This document shows positions 24,113 through 32,471 of a stretch of 41,576 bases of DNA, piece by piece. A program made the position numbers and the translations under genes. Below the pieces are notes generated by a model. That model was not told where the DNA came from. It saw only the letters and a program-made list of their open reading frames with translations, and ran no database searches. How positions within the stretch are numbered: the first letter of the stretch is position 1; every line of letters begins with the position of its first letter. Source of the stretch: CBCXVS01 sp965178525 (lineage in GTDB: Bacteria > Tectomicrobia > Entotheonellia > Entotheonellales > Entotheonellaceae); NCBI GenBank assembly GCA_965178525.1, contig CBCXVS010000021.1, forward strand, positions 1-41,576, written 5' to 3'.

Positions 24113-25238
24113 ATGGATCTGATTGTCAAGGTGACGCCCACGGGTCCAAGAGCATCGGTGTCCCGTTTGCTCAACATCCCCTTAGAGTTGGACGTCTGGG
24201 AGGTCAAAGCAGACTATGTGGTGCTGCGGGCGGCCGAAGCGCAAGTCGAGCGTCTCAGGCAAATGGGGTACGGCGTCGAGCAGCTCCAAGAAACCGCCTC
24301 CTTTGTGAGCCGGTTTGCCACGCCAGAGACGGTCGCCGGGTATCACTCGGCCGAGACGTTGGAACAGGATTTGCGTCAGTTGGCGGAGCGCCAGCCTGAG
24401 ATTGCGGCATTGTGCGAAATCGGCCGCAGCGTCGAAGGCCGCCCGATTTGGGCCTTGCGCCTTGGCGAGCGGCGCAGCAGCACACGCAAGCTCCTGTTCA
24501 TGGGGTGTCATCATGCCCGCGAATGGATTGCGGTCGAGGTGCCCTATTTAGTCGCGCAATATCTGGTGCAAGAATCCGGCAGCTCTCCCGTGCAAGACTG
24601 GCTCAGCGAGGGAGAAATTTGGGTGGCCCCGATGGTGAACTCCGACGGGCATGAGTTCAGCCGCACGAATGAACGGTTGTGGCGGAAAAATCGCCGCTGC
24701 AACGCGGATGGCAGCATCGGCGTCGATCCCAATCGTAACTACGGCTACATGTGGGGGACCTTGGACACGTTTACGTCGAGCCATACGCCCAGTGACAACA
24801 CCTACGTGGGGCCACGCCCCTTTTCCGAACCCGAAACGCAAGCCATCCGGGACTTGCTTGGGCGCGAACGCTTCCGTGGCGTGATCAGCTTCCACAGCTA
24901 CTCCCAGTTGATCCTGTATCCCTGGGGTTTTACCGAGGAGCTGATCTTTCCGGAAGATGTTGACCATCCGGTCCGGCTCGCGGGCCGCATGCAGGAACTG
25001 ATTCAGGACGTGCATGGGGCCTTCTACAGGCCCCAACAATCGTCCGTCCTCTCTCTATCCTACGGCGGGGGACACAACCGATTGGACATACGGGATTTAC
25101 GGGATCCCTTCGTACACCATCGAGTTACGCCCCAGTAGCATGGAGGAAGGCGGTTTCATGCTTCCACCCGAGCAGATACAGCCGACGTTTGAGGAGAATC
25201 TGCCAGCAGTACTCGCGTTTATCGAAGAGGTGCTTTAA
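24113..25238 (+). pseudogene. M14 zinc carboxypeptidase, frameshifted in a CT repeat
   Basis: The first frame (24113-25138) has a propeptide-like start, the zinc motif GCHHARE (H134, E137), the substrate-binding DPNRNYGYMWG (N207/R208) and the third zinc ligand H261 in ISFHSYSQLILYPWG. After about codon 312 it goes out of frame. The +1 frame (to 25238) continues LYPTAGDTTDWTYGIYGIPS and YTIELRPSSMEEGGF, including the catalytic Glu (codon at about 25122). The switch lies at (CT)4, 25049-25056; loss of one CT unit explains it exactly. As written, the protein has the zinc site but lacks the general-base Glu. M14 enzymes remove C-terminal residues from peptides. Confidence 0.85.
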
Positions 25239-25285
25239 AGCTATTAGCTGTTAGCTATTAGCTGTTAGCTATTAGCTGTTAGCTA
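25239..25285 (+). repeat. Heptamer tandem array 1 (AGCTATT/AGCTGTT alternating)
   Basis: Six perfect 7-bp units alternating AGCTATT and AGCTGTT, plus AGCTA, start right after the carboxypeptidase stop codon. Because TTAGCTAA is self-complementary, the array can fold on either strand. Confidence 0.9.
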
Positions 25286-25317
25286 AAAAAGAAGAGCTAA
25301 GATTTTTCCAGCGTTTT

Positions 25318-25350
25318 AGCTGATAGCTGATAGCTGATAGCTGATAGCTA
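25318..25350 (+). repeat. Heptamer tandem array 2 (AGCTGAT)
   Basis: Four perfect AGCTGAT units plus AGCTA, separated from array 1 by 32 nt. The two arrays fill the gap between the convergent carboxypeptidase and HPPD genes. Confidence 0.9.
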
Positions 25351-25414
25351 AGAACTTCATTGTGCCCCTTTTAACATGCAGCGGTACGAAGGGGCGGGCT
25401 GCGGAGCATGCGCC

Positions 25415-26524
25415 CTACGCCGTTCCGTTCGTGGTGTCCTCGCGCAGGACACCACGGCGAATTTGATCCAGTTCCACCGCCTCGAACAAGGCCTTAAAAT
25501 TTCCCTCGCCAAACCCGCTGTTACCCTTGCGCTGAATGATCTCGAAAAAAATCGGCCCAATGACCGTATCGGAGAAAATTTGCAGGAGGAGCCCCTGCCC
25601 TTGCGTGGGCGCTCCATCGATGAGGATGCGCTGCGCCCGGAGCTGCTCGACATCCTCACCATGCTCTGGGACGCGTTCGGCAATCATGTCGTAGTAAGTG
25701 TCAGGCGTATGGAGAAAGGTCACGCCGTTCGCGCGTAGGGTCGTCACCGTGTCATAAATCGCCTCGGTACTGAGGGCGATATGCTGAATCCCTTCGCCGT
25801 TATAGAGCTGGAGAAATTCTTCGATTTGGCTCTGCGTATCCCTGGACTCATTGATCGGAATGCGAATTTTGCCACACGGGCTCGTCAGCGCCCGTGAGCG
25901 CAGTCCCGTCAGCTTCCCTTCGATATCGAAGTAGCTCAGCTCTTTAAAATTGAAGTGCTGTTCGTAAAAACGCGACTACACATCCATCTGGCCCCGGGCG
26001 ACGTTGTGGGTCAGATGATCGATGCTGGTAAGCCCTGCGCCGCACGGCCGCTGCGCCACCCCGTCGATGGGCTTGAAATCCACATCGTAGATACTGTACG
26101 CGCCATAGCGATCGACCAAATAGATCAGCGAGCCGCCGATGCCTTCAATGGCTGGGATATGCAACTCCATGGGGCCGGCCGTGGAGGCGACCGGTGTGGC
26201 CCCGCCCTGGCTGAGCGCATGCAGGGCATGTGCCGCATCCCGCACCCGAAAGGCAATGGCATTGATGCTCGGGCCATGTATATCGGCAAAGTGCTCGGCC
26301 TGACTGTGGGGTTCGGCGTTGAGAATAAAGTTAATGTCGCCCTGACGGTAGAGGGTCACATCCTTGCTACGATGCATGGCAACTGCCGTAAAACCGAGGC
26401 GTTCGAACAGGTGAACAAGGGCGGCAGGATGCTTCGAGGTGAATTCGACGAACTCGAACCCATCGGTCCCGAGGGGATTGTCCCACAAATCCGTGCTGCT
26501 GTTGATGGAACGCGCCAACACCAT
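25415..26524 (-). pseudogene. hppD: 4-hydroxyphenylpyruvate dioxygenase with in-frame TAG
   Basis: The single frame spans 369 codons, normal HPPD length. N-terminal part: GFEFVEFTSKHPAALVHLFE. Iron ligands are visible as His in TSIDHLTHNVARG, His in GIQHIALSTEAIYD and Glu in GPIFFEIIQRKG. At 25976-25978 a TAG replaces the Trp expected in relatives (MDV-W-SRFYEQHF), so TGG to TAG is likely. The second half, with two of the three iron ligands, is then untranslated. HPPD converts 4-hydroxyphenylpyruvate to homogentisate in tyrosine breakdown and in melanin or plastoquinone-type pathways. AGGAGGA precedes the ATG. No other tyrosine-catabolism gene is adjacent. Confidence 0.9.
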
Positions 26525-26741
26525 CGCTCTGTCCTCCTCTGATGTCTACCTCACATCGTGGTCCTAACATCTTATACAAAATATAGCGCAGCACGTCGGT
26601 TTCTCACGAACTCGTCGATGTTGAGGGAAGGGACAAAAGCATTGAACAAGCGCATCATTTATGCCGCACGGCATGTGCCGAAGCCGGCATGGCGACCTGA
26701 CAAGATGAAATCGACCGGCGGATGAACAAGACTATGTGTCC

Positions 26742-27008
26742 TTATATGTCGAGGTCCAAGTCGGGATCTTCAGGGGCGCTGTGCAACACCTCCGCCAATG
26801 AACGCGTAGCCGGTCGTATATGGGCCGAATGGGATGATGTCGCTTGGATCTTCTCGACGACTGTCTCCGGAGTTGGAAATGGCTCATCGGCCTCAAGGGC
26901 GCTGCTCAGGAGAGAAAGCACTAATTCTTCCAATGAACGGTGTTGGGTCTCGGCTTCACGTCGTAATCGCTCCTCTAAGGCGTCAGTTAAGGTAATCGTA
27001 ACGGCCAT
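26742..27008 (-). CDS. Orphan antitoxin-like ribbon-helix-helix protein
   Basis: The 88-aa protein starts MAVTITLTDALEERLRREAE and then QHRSLEELVLSLLSSALE, the strand-helix-helix pattern of RHH/FitA-type antitoxins. The acidic tail ends DPDLDLDI. No PIN or RelE-like gene follows on the same strand, so the partner has been lost or lies elsewhere. GGGAGG lies upstream. Confidence 0.6.
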   Translation of the reverse strand: MAVTITLTDALEERLRREAETQHRSLEELVLSLLSSALEADEPFPTPETVVEKIQATSSHSAHIRPATRSLAEVLHSAPEDPDLDLDI

Positions 27009-27651
27009 GTCATCCGTTCCTCCCAGTTAGGGAAAATACCGCCTGAGCGAACGTAGCCGTGTGCCACACCTTTGCAGCCTGATTGCTAGCTCAGACTATA
27101 TATAGCACATCGTATGCCAAGCAGCATCAGGATGACAACGAGATGCGCATGGCCACTCTGATCGCGAGCGGTGACGTCTTGGCCCTTTGCCTGGACTAAC
27201 AGCAGTTCCAGGAGATCTTGCGCGTGTGGCCGGAAACGATGATGTGGGGCTTGAAATGTGCTAAGATCCGTATGAGATGTCTAGTTCCAGGCCGTATCGA
27301 ATAGCCCGAGAGCCGGGACCAAACGCGCGGTGTAGACCTGCTCCGGCCCTTGCCGCGAGCGGGTTTTAGAAAGGTGATGTACGGAAAGCCTCAGATTGTC
27401 AGGGAATGGCGGTTGCGCGAATGTTGCGGGAACCTCCAGGGCGAAATTGGCTTTTTCGGCAGAAAATGCGATAAGCCATGGGAATACAATCACTTGTAGG
27501 GAATTTTCCAGCCTGAGACTGCCGATGATTTAAAATCAATGACTTATGCCGAATTGAGGGGGTGTAAGGGTATGCAGGGCCTGTGGAAAACTCGGAGTCC
27601 CCGAAACAGGGGGGCTAAGGCATTGATTTAAAAGGCGCCCAGAAGGAAGGA
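27009..27651. other. Gene-poor region including the probable CRISPR leader
   Basis: About 640 nt with no recognised gene. A 70-aa minus-strand frame (27281-27493) matches nothing I know. The part next to the array contains a hairpin at 27596-27616 (AGTCCCC, loop, GGGGGCT) and an AT-rich stretch at 27615-27635, as often seen in CRISPR leaders. No cas gene remnant was recognised. Confidence 0.4.
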
Positions 27652-27837
27652 GTTGAAACGGAAGACCTGCTACGGAAGGGATTGAAACTCCGCAGAACGA
27701 TCCTAAGCTCATTTTGGCTCGCAAAGTTGAAACGGAAGACCTGCTACGGAAGGGATTGAAACATAATCACTATACAAGATAAAATCAGCCCCCATGAAAA
27801 GTTGAAACGGAAGACCTCCTACGAAAGGGATCGAAAC
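27652..27837 (+). CRISPR. Orphan CRISPR array: 3 repeats of 37 nt, 2 spacers
   Basis: Repeats are at 27652-27688, 27726-27762 and 27801-27837. The first two are identical; each starts GTTGAAACGGAAGACC and ends GGGATTGAAAC. The third has three substitutions, typical of the leader-distal end, so transcription should run rightwards with the leader before 27652. Spacers are 27689-27725 (37 nt) and 27763-27800 (38 nt). The ATTGAAAC end would be the 5' handle of the crRNA, as in type I or III systems. No cas genes lie in the window, so processing would need Cas proteins from another locus. Confidence 0.88.
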
Positions 27838-28059
27838 CATTCATCTCTCGGTCCTCATACAGAGTAGAGACTTGTTATAACTGAAATCGCTGAGGAGATG
27901 GGCTGAACACACGAGCAACTGAGCGATGTATGCAATCAGCGCAAGACGAAAAGCAAGAATCTCGCCCGGTCGATTGAGCACAAGTACAATCTGCAGAGTG
28001 GCTAGCATGCCGCCCAGCCAGTTGCGCCAGCAGCCTCAGCCGTTGGGGAGGCAACTTAA

Positions 28060-28488
28060 GTGGAAGAACTCGAACAACTCCGCATCTTCATTGAAGACGG
28101 CGATGTACACGCTGCGTTAGCACTGCTAGACGAGCTGGACGACATGAACCGAGACGCACTCATCCGTAACATCAAGAGCCATATGGTGCGTCTGCTCCAG
28201 CACCTGGTCAAACGCGATATCGAAGGCAAGACCACACGCAGTTGGGAAACAACGATTGCCAATGCGCTCGATGATATCTATGACTTAAATCATCGGCGTA
28301 AGTCGGGCAGCCAGATCGTCTCCAATAACGAGCTGGCCGACGTGTTGGCTGAAGCGTGGCGGCGGGCGCTGCGGGAGGCGTCGGCTGACATGCAGCAAGA
28401 GACGCGAGACTTAGCGGCGCTAGTGAACCAGGGAGAGCTGCTGAGCCGGGCGCTTTCGATGATCACCAGCTATGACCCCAGCTCGTGA
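28060..28488 (+). CDS. DUF29 family protein
   Basis: The 142-aa, largely helical protein has the DUF29 appearance: an acidic N-terminus (EELEQLRIFIEDGDVHAALA), then IRNIKSHMVRLLQHLVKRDI and SWETTIANALDDIYDL. DUF29 proteins are common in cyanobacteria and other large genomes; function unknown. The start is GTG at 28060 with GGGGAGG about 8 nt upstream. It lies between the CRISPR array and a Uma2 gene. Confidence 0.65.
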   Translation: MEELEQLRIFIEDGDVHAALALLDELDDMNRDALIRNIKSHMVRLLQHLVKRDIEGKTTRSWETTIANALDDIYDLNHRRKSGSQIVSNNELADVLAEAWRRALREASADMQQETRDLAALVNQGELLSRALSMITSYDPSS

Positions 28489-28530
28489 GCGGTTAGGCAT
28501 CGCGACCTATTCTATGTGAGGATCCGAACC

Positions 28531-29172
28531 ATGCCGACCGTGGTCACGCCAGTCGGACAACGTGTGATCGTGCAGGGAATCAGTTGGGAAACCTACACAT
28601 GTCTCGTGTCGGATTTTACGGACAGCCGTGGCGTCCGCATGGCCTATGATCAAGGAACGTTGGAATTCATGGCGCCATCTTTTAACCACGAACAAGTAGC
28701 GGATCTCTTGGCAGATGTCGTCAAGGCGGTCGCCGAGGCCCGCGAGTTCGACTTGGTGTCAGCGGGTTCCACGACGTTCAAGCGGGAAGGCATCAAGAGA
28801 GGCTTTGAACCGGACGCCTCCTTTTACCTCCACCATGCCGCTGCAGTGCATGGGCACAGGGCGGTTGATCTCGACGTCGATCCGCCTCCCGATGTGATCA
28901 TCGAAATTGATCTGAGCCACACTTCGCTGGACAAGTTCCCGATCTACGCAGCACTCGCGGTGCCCGAAGTGTGGCGTTATGATGGACAGCAGGTGCATAT
29001 TTATCGTCAGACAGATGATACGTATACGACGGTATCGGCGAGCACGATCTTGCCAGGTGTTACGCCTATTCAGCTGACGGAGTGGGTACACACAGGGTTG
29101 GAATTGCCGCGTTTGTCCTGGATACGGCGTGTGCGAGCCTGGGCCGAGTCCATTGCCGAGGCGGGCTCGTAA
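28531..29172 (+). CDS. Uma2 family PD-(D/E)XK nuclease-like protein
   Basis: The 213-aa protein shows the Uma2 pattern: YDQGTLEFMAPSFNHEQVAD, then RGFEPDASFYLHHA with the conserved Asp, then PPDVIIEIDLSH with the catalytic-type Glu, and YAALAVPEVWRYDG. It is longer than, and only distantly similar to, the Uma2 protein at 10313, so they are not a local duplication. ATG 28531 is chosen because GTGAGGA lies 8 nt upstream; an in-frame GTG at 28516 overlaps that ribosome site. Confidence 0.88.
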   Translation: MPTVVTPVGQRVIVQGISWETYTCLVSDFTDSRGVRMAYDQGTLEFMAPSFNHEQVADLLADVVKAVAEAREFDLVSAGSTTFKREGIKRGFEPDASFYLHHAAAVHGHRAVDLDVDPPPDVIIEIDLSHTSLDKFPIYAALAVPEVWRYDGQQVHIYRQTDDTYTTVSASTILPGVTPIQLTEWVHTGLELPRLSWIRRVRAWAESIAEAGS

Positions 29173-29234
29173 GCTCACCCCGGCAAGCTCATTTTGCCGA
29201 CCTCGGTGGCCTCTCAGGGCTCATGCCCCCTGTC

Positions 29235-31121
29235 TCATGTCAGTTGTATCTCAAGCCCCCACCGGACCAGAGTTCCTTCATCAAGTCCCACCCGGGCGAC
29301 GACACGTAATCGCCAAGTTCCGGCGGCATTTTCACCTTGGAAGTCAGCAAGGGCGCTGAGGTGGTCCACCGTGAACGTCCTCACCAAGTCTCATGTCGCC
29401 TCCGGCAGCGATCGGCCCGGAAGCCGACACCGAAGGCGTGTCCAGCGGAGACCACTGGGCTGGCCACAGGCGATCGCCCTGATCGGAAGATGACAATACG
29501 TCGACAATGACGTTTTGAGCCTGCAAGCGGCCGCGATTCTTCACCCGCACATAAAGGAAATTTGCTTGACCGGCAACCGGCGGCTGGTGCGACAGCTCAC
29601 GGTCAGAGGCGCGCCGGTTCCAAATGTCAGGGCTACTAAAAATAAAGCGAGTACTGGGATCGTAGCCGCCATCGCGGCCGTCGTCGATATACACATCCAC
29701 CACCGGAGGGGCGCCGGGCTGGGTGACTGGGGTTGGGGCGCCAGGGGGTGGGTAGAGTCCCTGGCGCTCAAAGGCCCAGCGCATCACCTTGTGGGTGGCG
29801 TCACCTGGCCATCCCTCGAACACGTCAATGCTAAGGTCAGCATCCATCAGCTCGTCAGCAAAGTCCTCTGCGTCCCGAGGCAGGGCGAAGCGGCTGAGGG
29901 CGCCGACAGCCAAGAAGATCGTATAAGCCGCATATCGAGCGGCTTTGTTTTGAACCGCAGGATCGGAGTGGTCGCCGCCAATGGCCCGATAATAGCGAAA
30001 GAGCGTGGTCGACAAAATCTGCTCGCGATCGTATCCCGCTGCATCTCGACCCGGCTGTCCTACCGCCGTCCCTGGGTCCATACGGCCGCCCCAACCATCT
30101 TGTACCCGGCGATCATGGCAGCGGAGAACCGGTGTCCAGGGGAACGTGACGAACCGGTCCGGGGCCCGTGATCCGGGGTCGTTTAGGATCGCCGCCAAGC
30201 TATCCCCAGGGCTGTGCGCGAAGCGGAAGTTCGGTGAGTTCAGATGGTCCCAGAGGATGGCATGACCAAACTCGTGTAGGGTCACGCGCCAACTGACAGC
30301 CATGCCGACGTTCGTGTTCCGCTGTAAGAGCGCAAAGCGGAAGCCGTCAGATCCATTTTCCCGCCTATTTCCCGGCGCTGAGGCGTTGACGATATTCGGG
30401 TTGAGAGGGGCGCGCCTGGAAAGGCTGCATAGCCAACCCGGTGATCGACCCGCACGGGAAAGGTGGCGCCGTTGAAGTAGCTGCGCACATCAATCCCCAT
30501 CTCTTCAAGCATGCGAAAGAGGCGATCGCAGTGGTAGTAGGCACTCACTGCAGGGAAGTTGTCGGTCAGAACCGAGTAAAGAAAATCGTCACCCTGGGGC
30601 TCGGTCGGTGGATCGGTATTCAGAAACGTCACGTTGAGAACGCGAACATACTCACCGCGCAGTGTCTGCTGCGCAGGCGCCGGTCCTGGCGAAGCTATCC
30701 CGACGAGCTCGACGCGGTCTCGCTGTGTGTTTAACGTGGCCGACGAAGCGGTTGGGCGAATCGCGGTATTGCCTTTGGTCAAGGGGTCCCGCAGGTAGAC
30801 GAACCCATCAATACAACCCACAAGACTGCCGAGCCGCACGACCGATCCCGTCTGCGGTTCAACCAAGACGCTCCAGTTTAACGCACCTGTCGCCAGCAAA
30901 TCGAGGGTCAACAGCACCTGCACCGTGATGTAGTAACGGCTTGGCATCAATTCAGAAGACACCTCAGGCAAAGGGAGTGTCGGGCCAGACACATGCATCT
31001 GGGTTTCATCAGTCGGGCTGAGTTCGCCAACGGCATTGCCCCTGTCGTCGGGGTCATAGCGATAGATCAGCAATTCGATGTCATTGATGATCAGCTCTTG
31101 ATAGCCTTCGATGCCCAACAA
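29235..31121 (-). pseudogene. Zinc metalloprotease with P-domain-like tail, two frameshifts
   Basis: Three frames read as one protein. Part 1 (31121 to about 30405) carries an N-terminal region ending YYHCDRLFRMLEEMGIDVRS. The frame then changes at an extra TC in the CCCCTCTC stretch (about 30402-30407). Part 2 continues with FRFALLQRNTNVGMAVSWRV and the zinc motif TLHEFGHAILWDH (HExxH at 30262-30276). Near 29384 an extra base shifts the frame again. Part 3 reads FTVDHLSALADFQGENAAGT and WRLRVVARVGLDEGTLVRWG, ending at TGA 29235-29237; this resembles a proprotein-convertase P-domain. No signal peptide is seen, and the 31121 start (TTG, no ribosome site) is doubtful, so the true N-terminus may be missing. 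Confidence 0.7.
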
Positions 31122-31146
31122 CTACAGAAAAACGATTATCCGTCGC

Positions 31147-31165
31147 CATGTGTGAATTTTTCGAG
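31147..31165 (+). repeat. Dispersed 19-bp repeat, copy 2
   Basis: Identical to 22087-22105 (CATGTGTGAATTTTTCGAG), in the gap upstream of the metalloprotease frame. Confidence 0.6.
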
Positions 31166-31398
31166 TTGACGGCCTCGGATGGCCTGATACGTATGTTGAT
31201 CCGGACGGTCTCCAGGCGGTAACGAAGGAAAAGACAACCCTGTCTTTGCCGCGTGAGGCTATATCACAGTACGCCATGTGCCCATCTTCCACGCTCCGCG
31301 CTGAGCTCTTTTCTCGATGCTTTTTGAGATGAGCCTCCATACGGCAAGGCGGCCAGAACACGTTCGCATATACGTCTGCCAAGGTGTGTATCCTTCCC

Positions 31399-32349
31399 CT
31401 ACATGCCATCCTGGTAACGTGCGAGCGGCGCAGAGGTTGGCGGTGTCATCCCAGGCGTAAAATACGCCTGCAATTCCTGTAAAAAGCTGCGCGCAGCGCG
31501 CGACAGATAGCGCCCCTTCTTGTAGACAGCCCCCATTTTATACGCTGGGGTGGTCTGCACCTCATGCAGCGCAACACATGTCAAGGTTCCCGCCTCCACC
31601 TCTTCCTCCACGGCAATGGCCGGCACAATCGACAGGCCAGCGTCAATGCGGACAAACCGCTTGATGACCTCAATTGAACTCAATTCCATGGTCACCCACA
31701 AGTGCACGCGGGCCGCTTCGCACAGCTCATCGAGAATACGCCGGGAGGAACAGCGCTGATCCAGTAGGATGAGAGGATACTGCTCCAGGTCTTTGAGCAA
31801 GACCGTCGACCGTTGCGCCAAGATATGCTGCGGATGGCAAATGAGCACATCGTGCCGGGCAAACAACGGGATGGCGTCGAGCTCCGGCCGCAGCGCCGCC
31901 AGGGTGACGATACCGAGATCCACTTCATGATCACAGACGGCTCGGATCGTCTGTGGCGAGGTCGCATTACGGACGACAATGTCAATGCCGGGATGGCGCT
32001 CACGGTATTGCTGCAGCATCGCCGGCAGACGGTAACATCCCGTCGTATCGGAGGTACACAGGACCAGGGAACCGCGTTCGAGATGGTCGAGGTCTTCCAA
32101 TTCTTGCACGGCTTGTTGCAGGAGGGTTTCAATTTGGCTGCCATACCGTCGTAACACCTGTCCGGCTTCGGTGAGCGCAATATGCTTGGTCGTGCGGTCG
32201 AAGAGCCGTTTGCCCAGCGCCTCTTCGAGCTTCGCGACCTGGATGCTGACCGCCGACTGCGAGCGCGAGAGCGCCACGGCGGCTTTGGAAAAGCTGCCGT
32301 GTTGGGCGACCGCGAGGAAGGTAACGATTTGATCGTAGGGAAGATACAT
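31399..32349 (-). CDS. LysR-family transcriptional regulator
   Basis: The 316-aa protein has the LysR winged helix at residues 1-60: LAVAQHGSFSKAAVALSRSQ, then SAVSIQVAKLEEALGKRLFD. The effector domain follows, with LVLCTSDTTGCYRLPAMLQQ and LSIVPAIAVEEEVEAG. It is divergent from the IMP dehydrogenase gene, the classic arrangement in which the regulator controls the neighbouring gene and itself. A perfect 7-3-7 dyad lies between them (32362-32378). Inducer unknown. Confidence 0.93.
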   Translation of the reverse strand: MYLPYDQIVTFLAVAQHGSFSKAAVALSRSQSAVSIQVAKLEEALGKRLFDRTTKHIALTEAGQVLRRYGSQIETLLQQAVQELEDLDHLERGSLVLCTSDTTGCYRLPAMLQQYRERHPGIDIVVRNATSPQTIRAVCDHEVDLGIVTLAALRPELDAIPLFARHDVLICHPQHILAQRSTVLLKDLEQYPLILLDQRCSSRRILDELCEAARVHLWVTMELSSIEVIKRFVRIDAGLSIVPAIAVEEEVEAGTLTCVALHEVQTTPAYKMGAVYKKGRYLSRAARSFLQELQAYFTPGMTPPTSAPLARYQDGM

Positions 32350-32361
32350 TTATTTATTCTT

Positions 32362-32378
32362 GTAATAAATATTATTAC
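32362..32378. promoter_or_regulatory. Candidate LysR operator (7-3-7 perfect dyad)
   Basis: GTAATAA-ATA-TTATTAC lies 13 nt from the lysR start and about 93 nt before the IMPDH start, in an unusually AT-rich gap. Spacing and AT-rich arms fit the T-N11-A class of LysR sites. Confidence 0.55.
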
Positions 32379-32471
32379 TATTATGAATTTGTAAAATATA
32401 TCGAATCTGAGTATGCTGTGTCAATCGGTAGGAGCGATTCTTAACCCCGTTTTGTACAGAGGTGACACCTC

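Noticed and set aside
16636..26524. Recoding of TAG or TAA as an amino acid to explain the internal stops
   Set aside because: TAG ends many intact genes here (both ABC subunits, tnpA, tnpB, CaiB) and the broken genes use different stop codons.
27281..27493. 70-codon minus-strand frame near the CRISPR array as a possible cas remnant
   Set aside because: No Cas family motif recognised.
31122..31409. 95-codon frame directly upstream of and in frame with the metalloprotease, separated by TAG
   Set aside because: Its sequence looks non-coding, includes the dispersed 19-bp repeat and has no protein-family resemblance, so I did not extend the gene through the stop.
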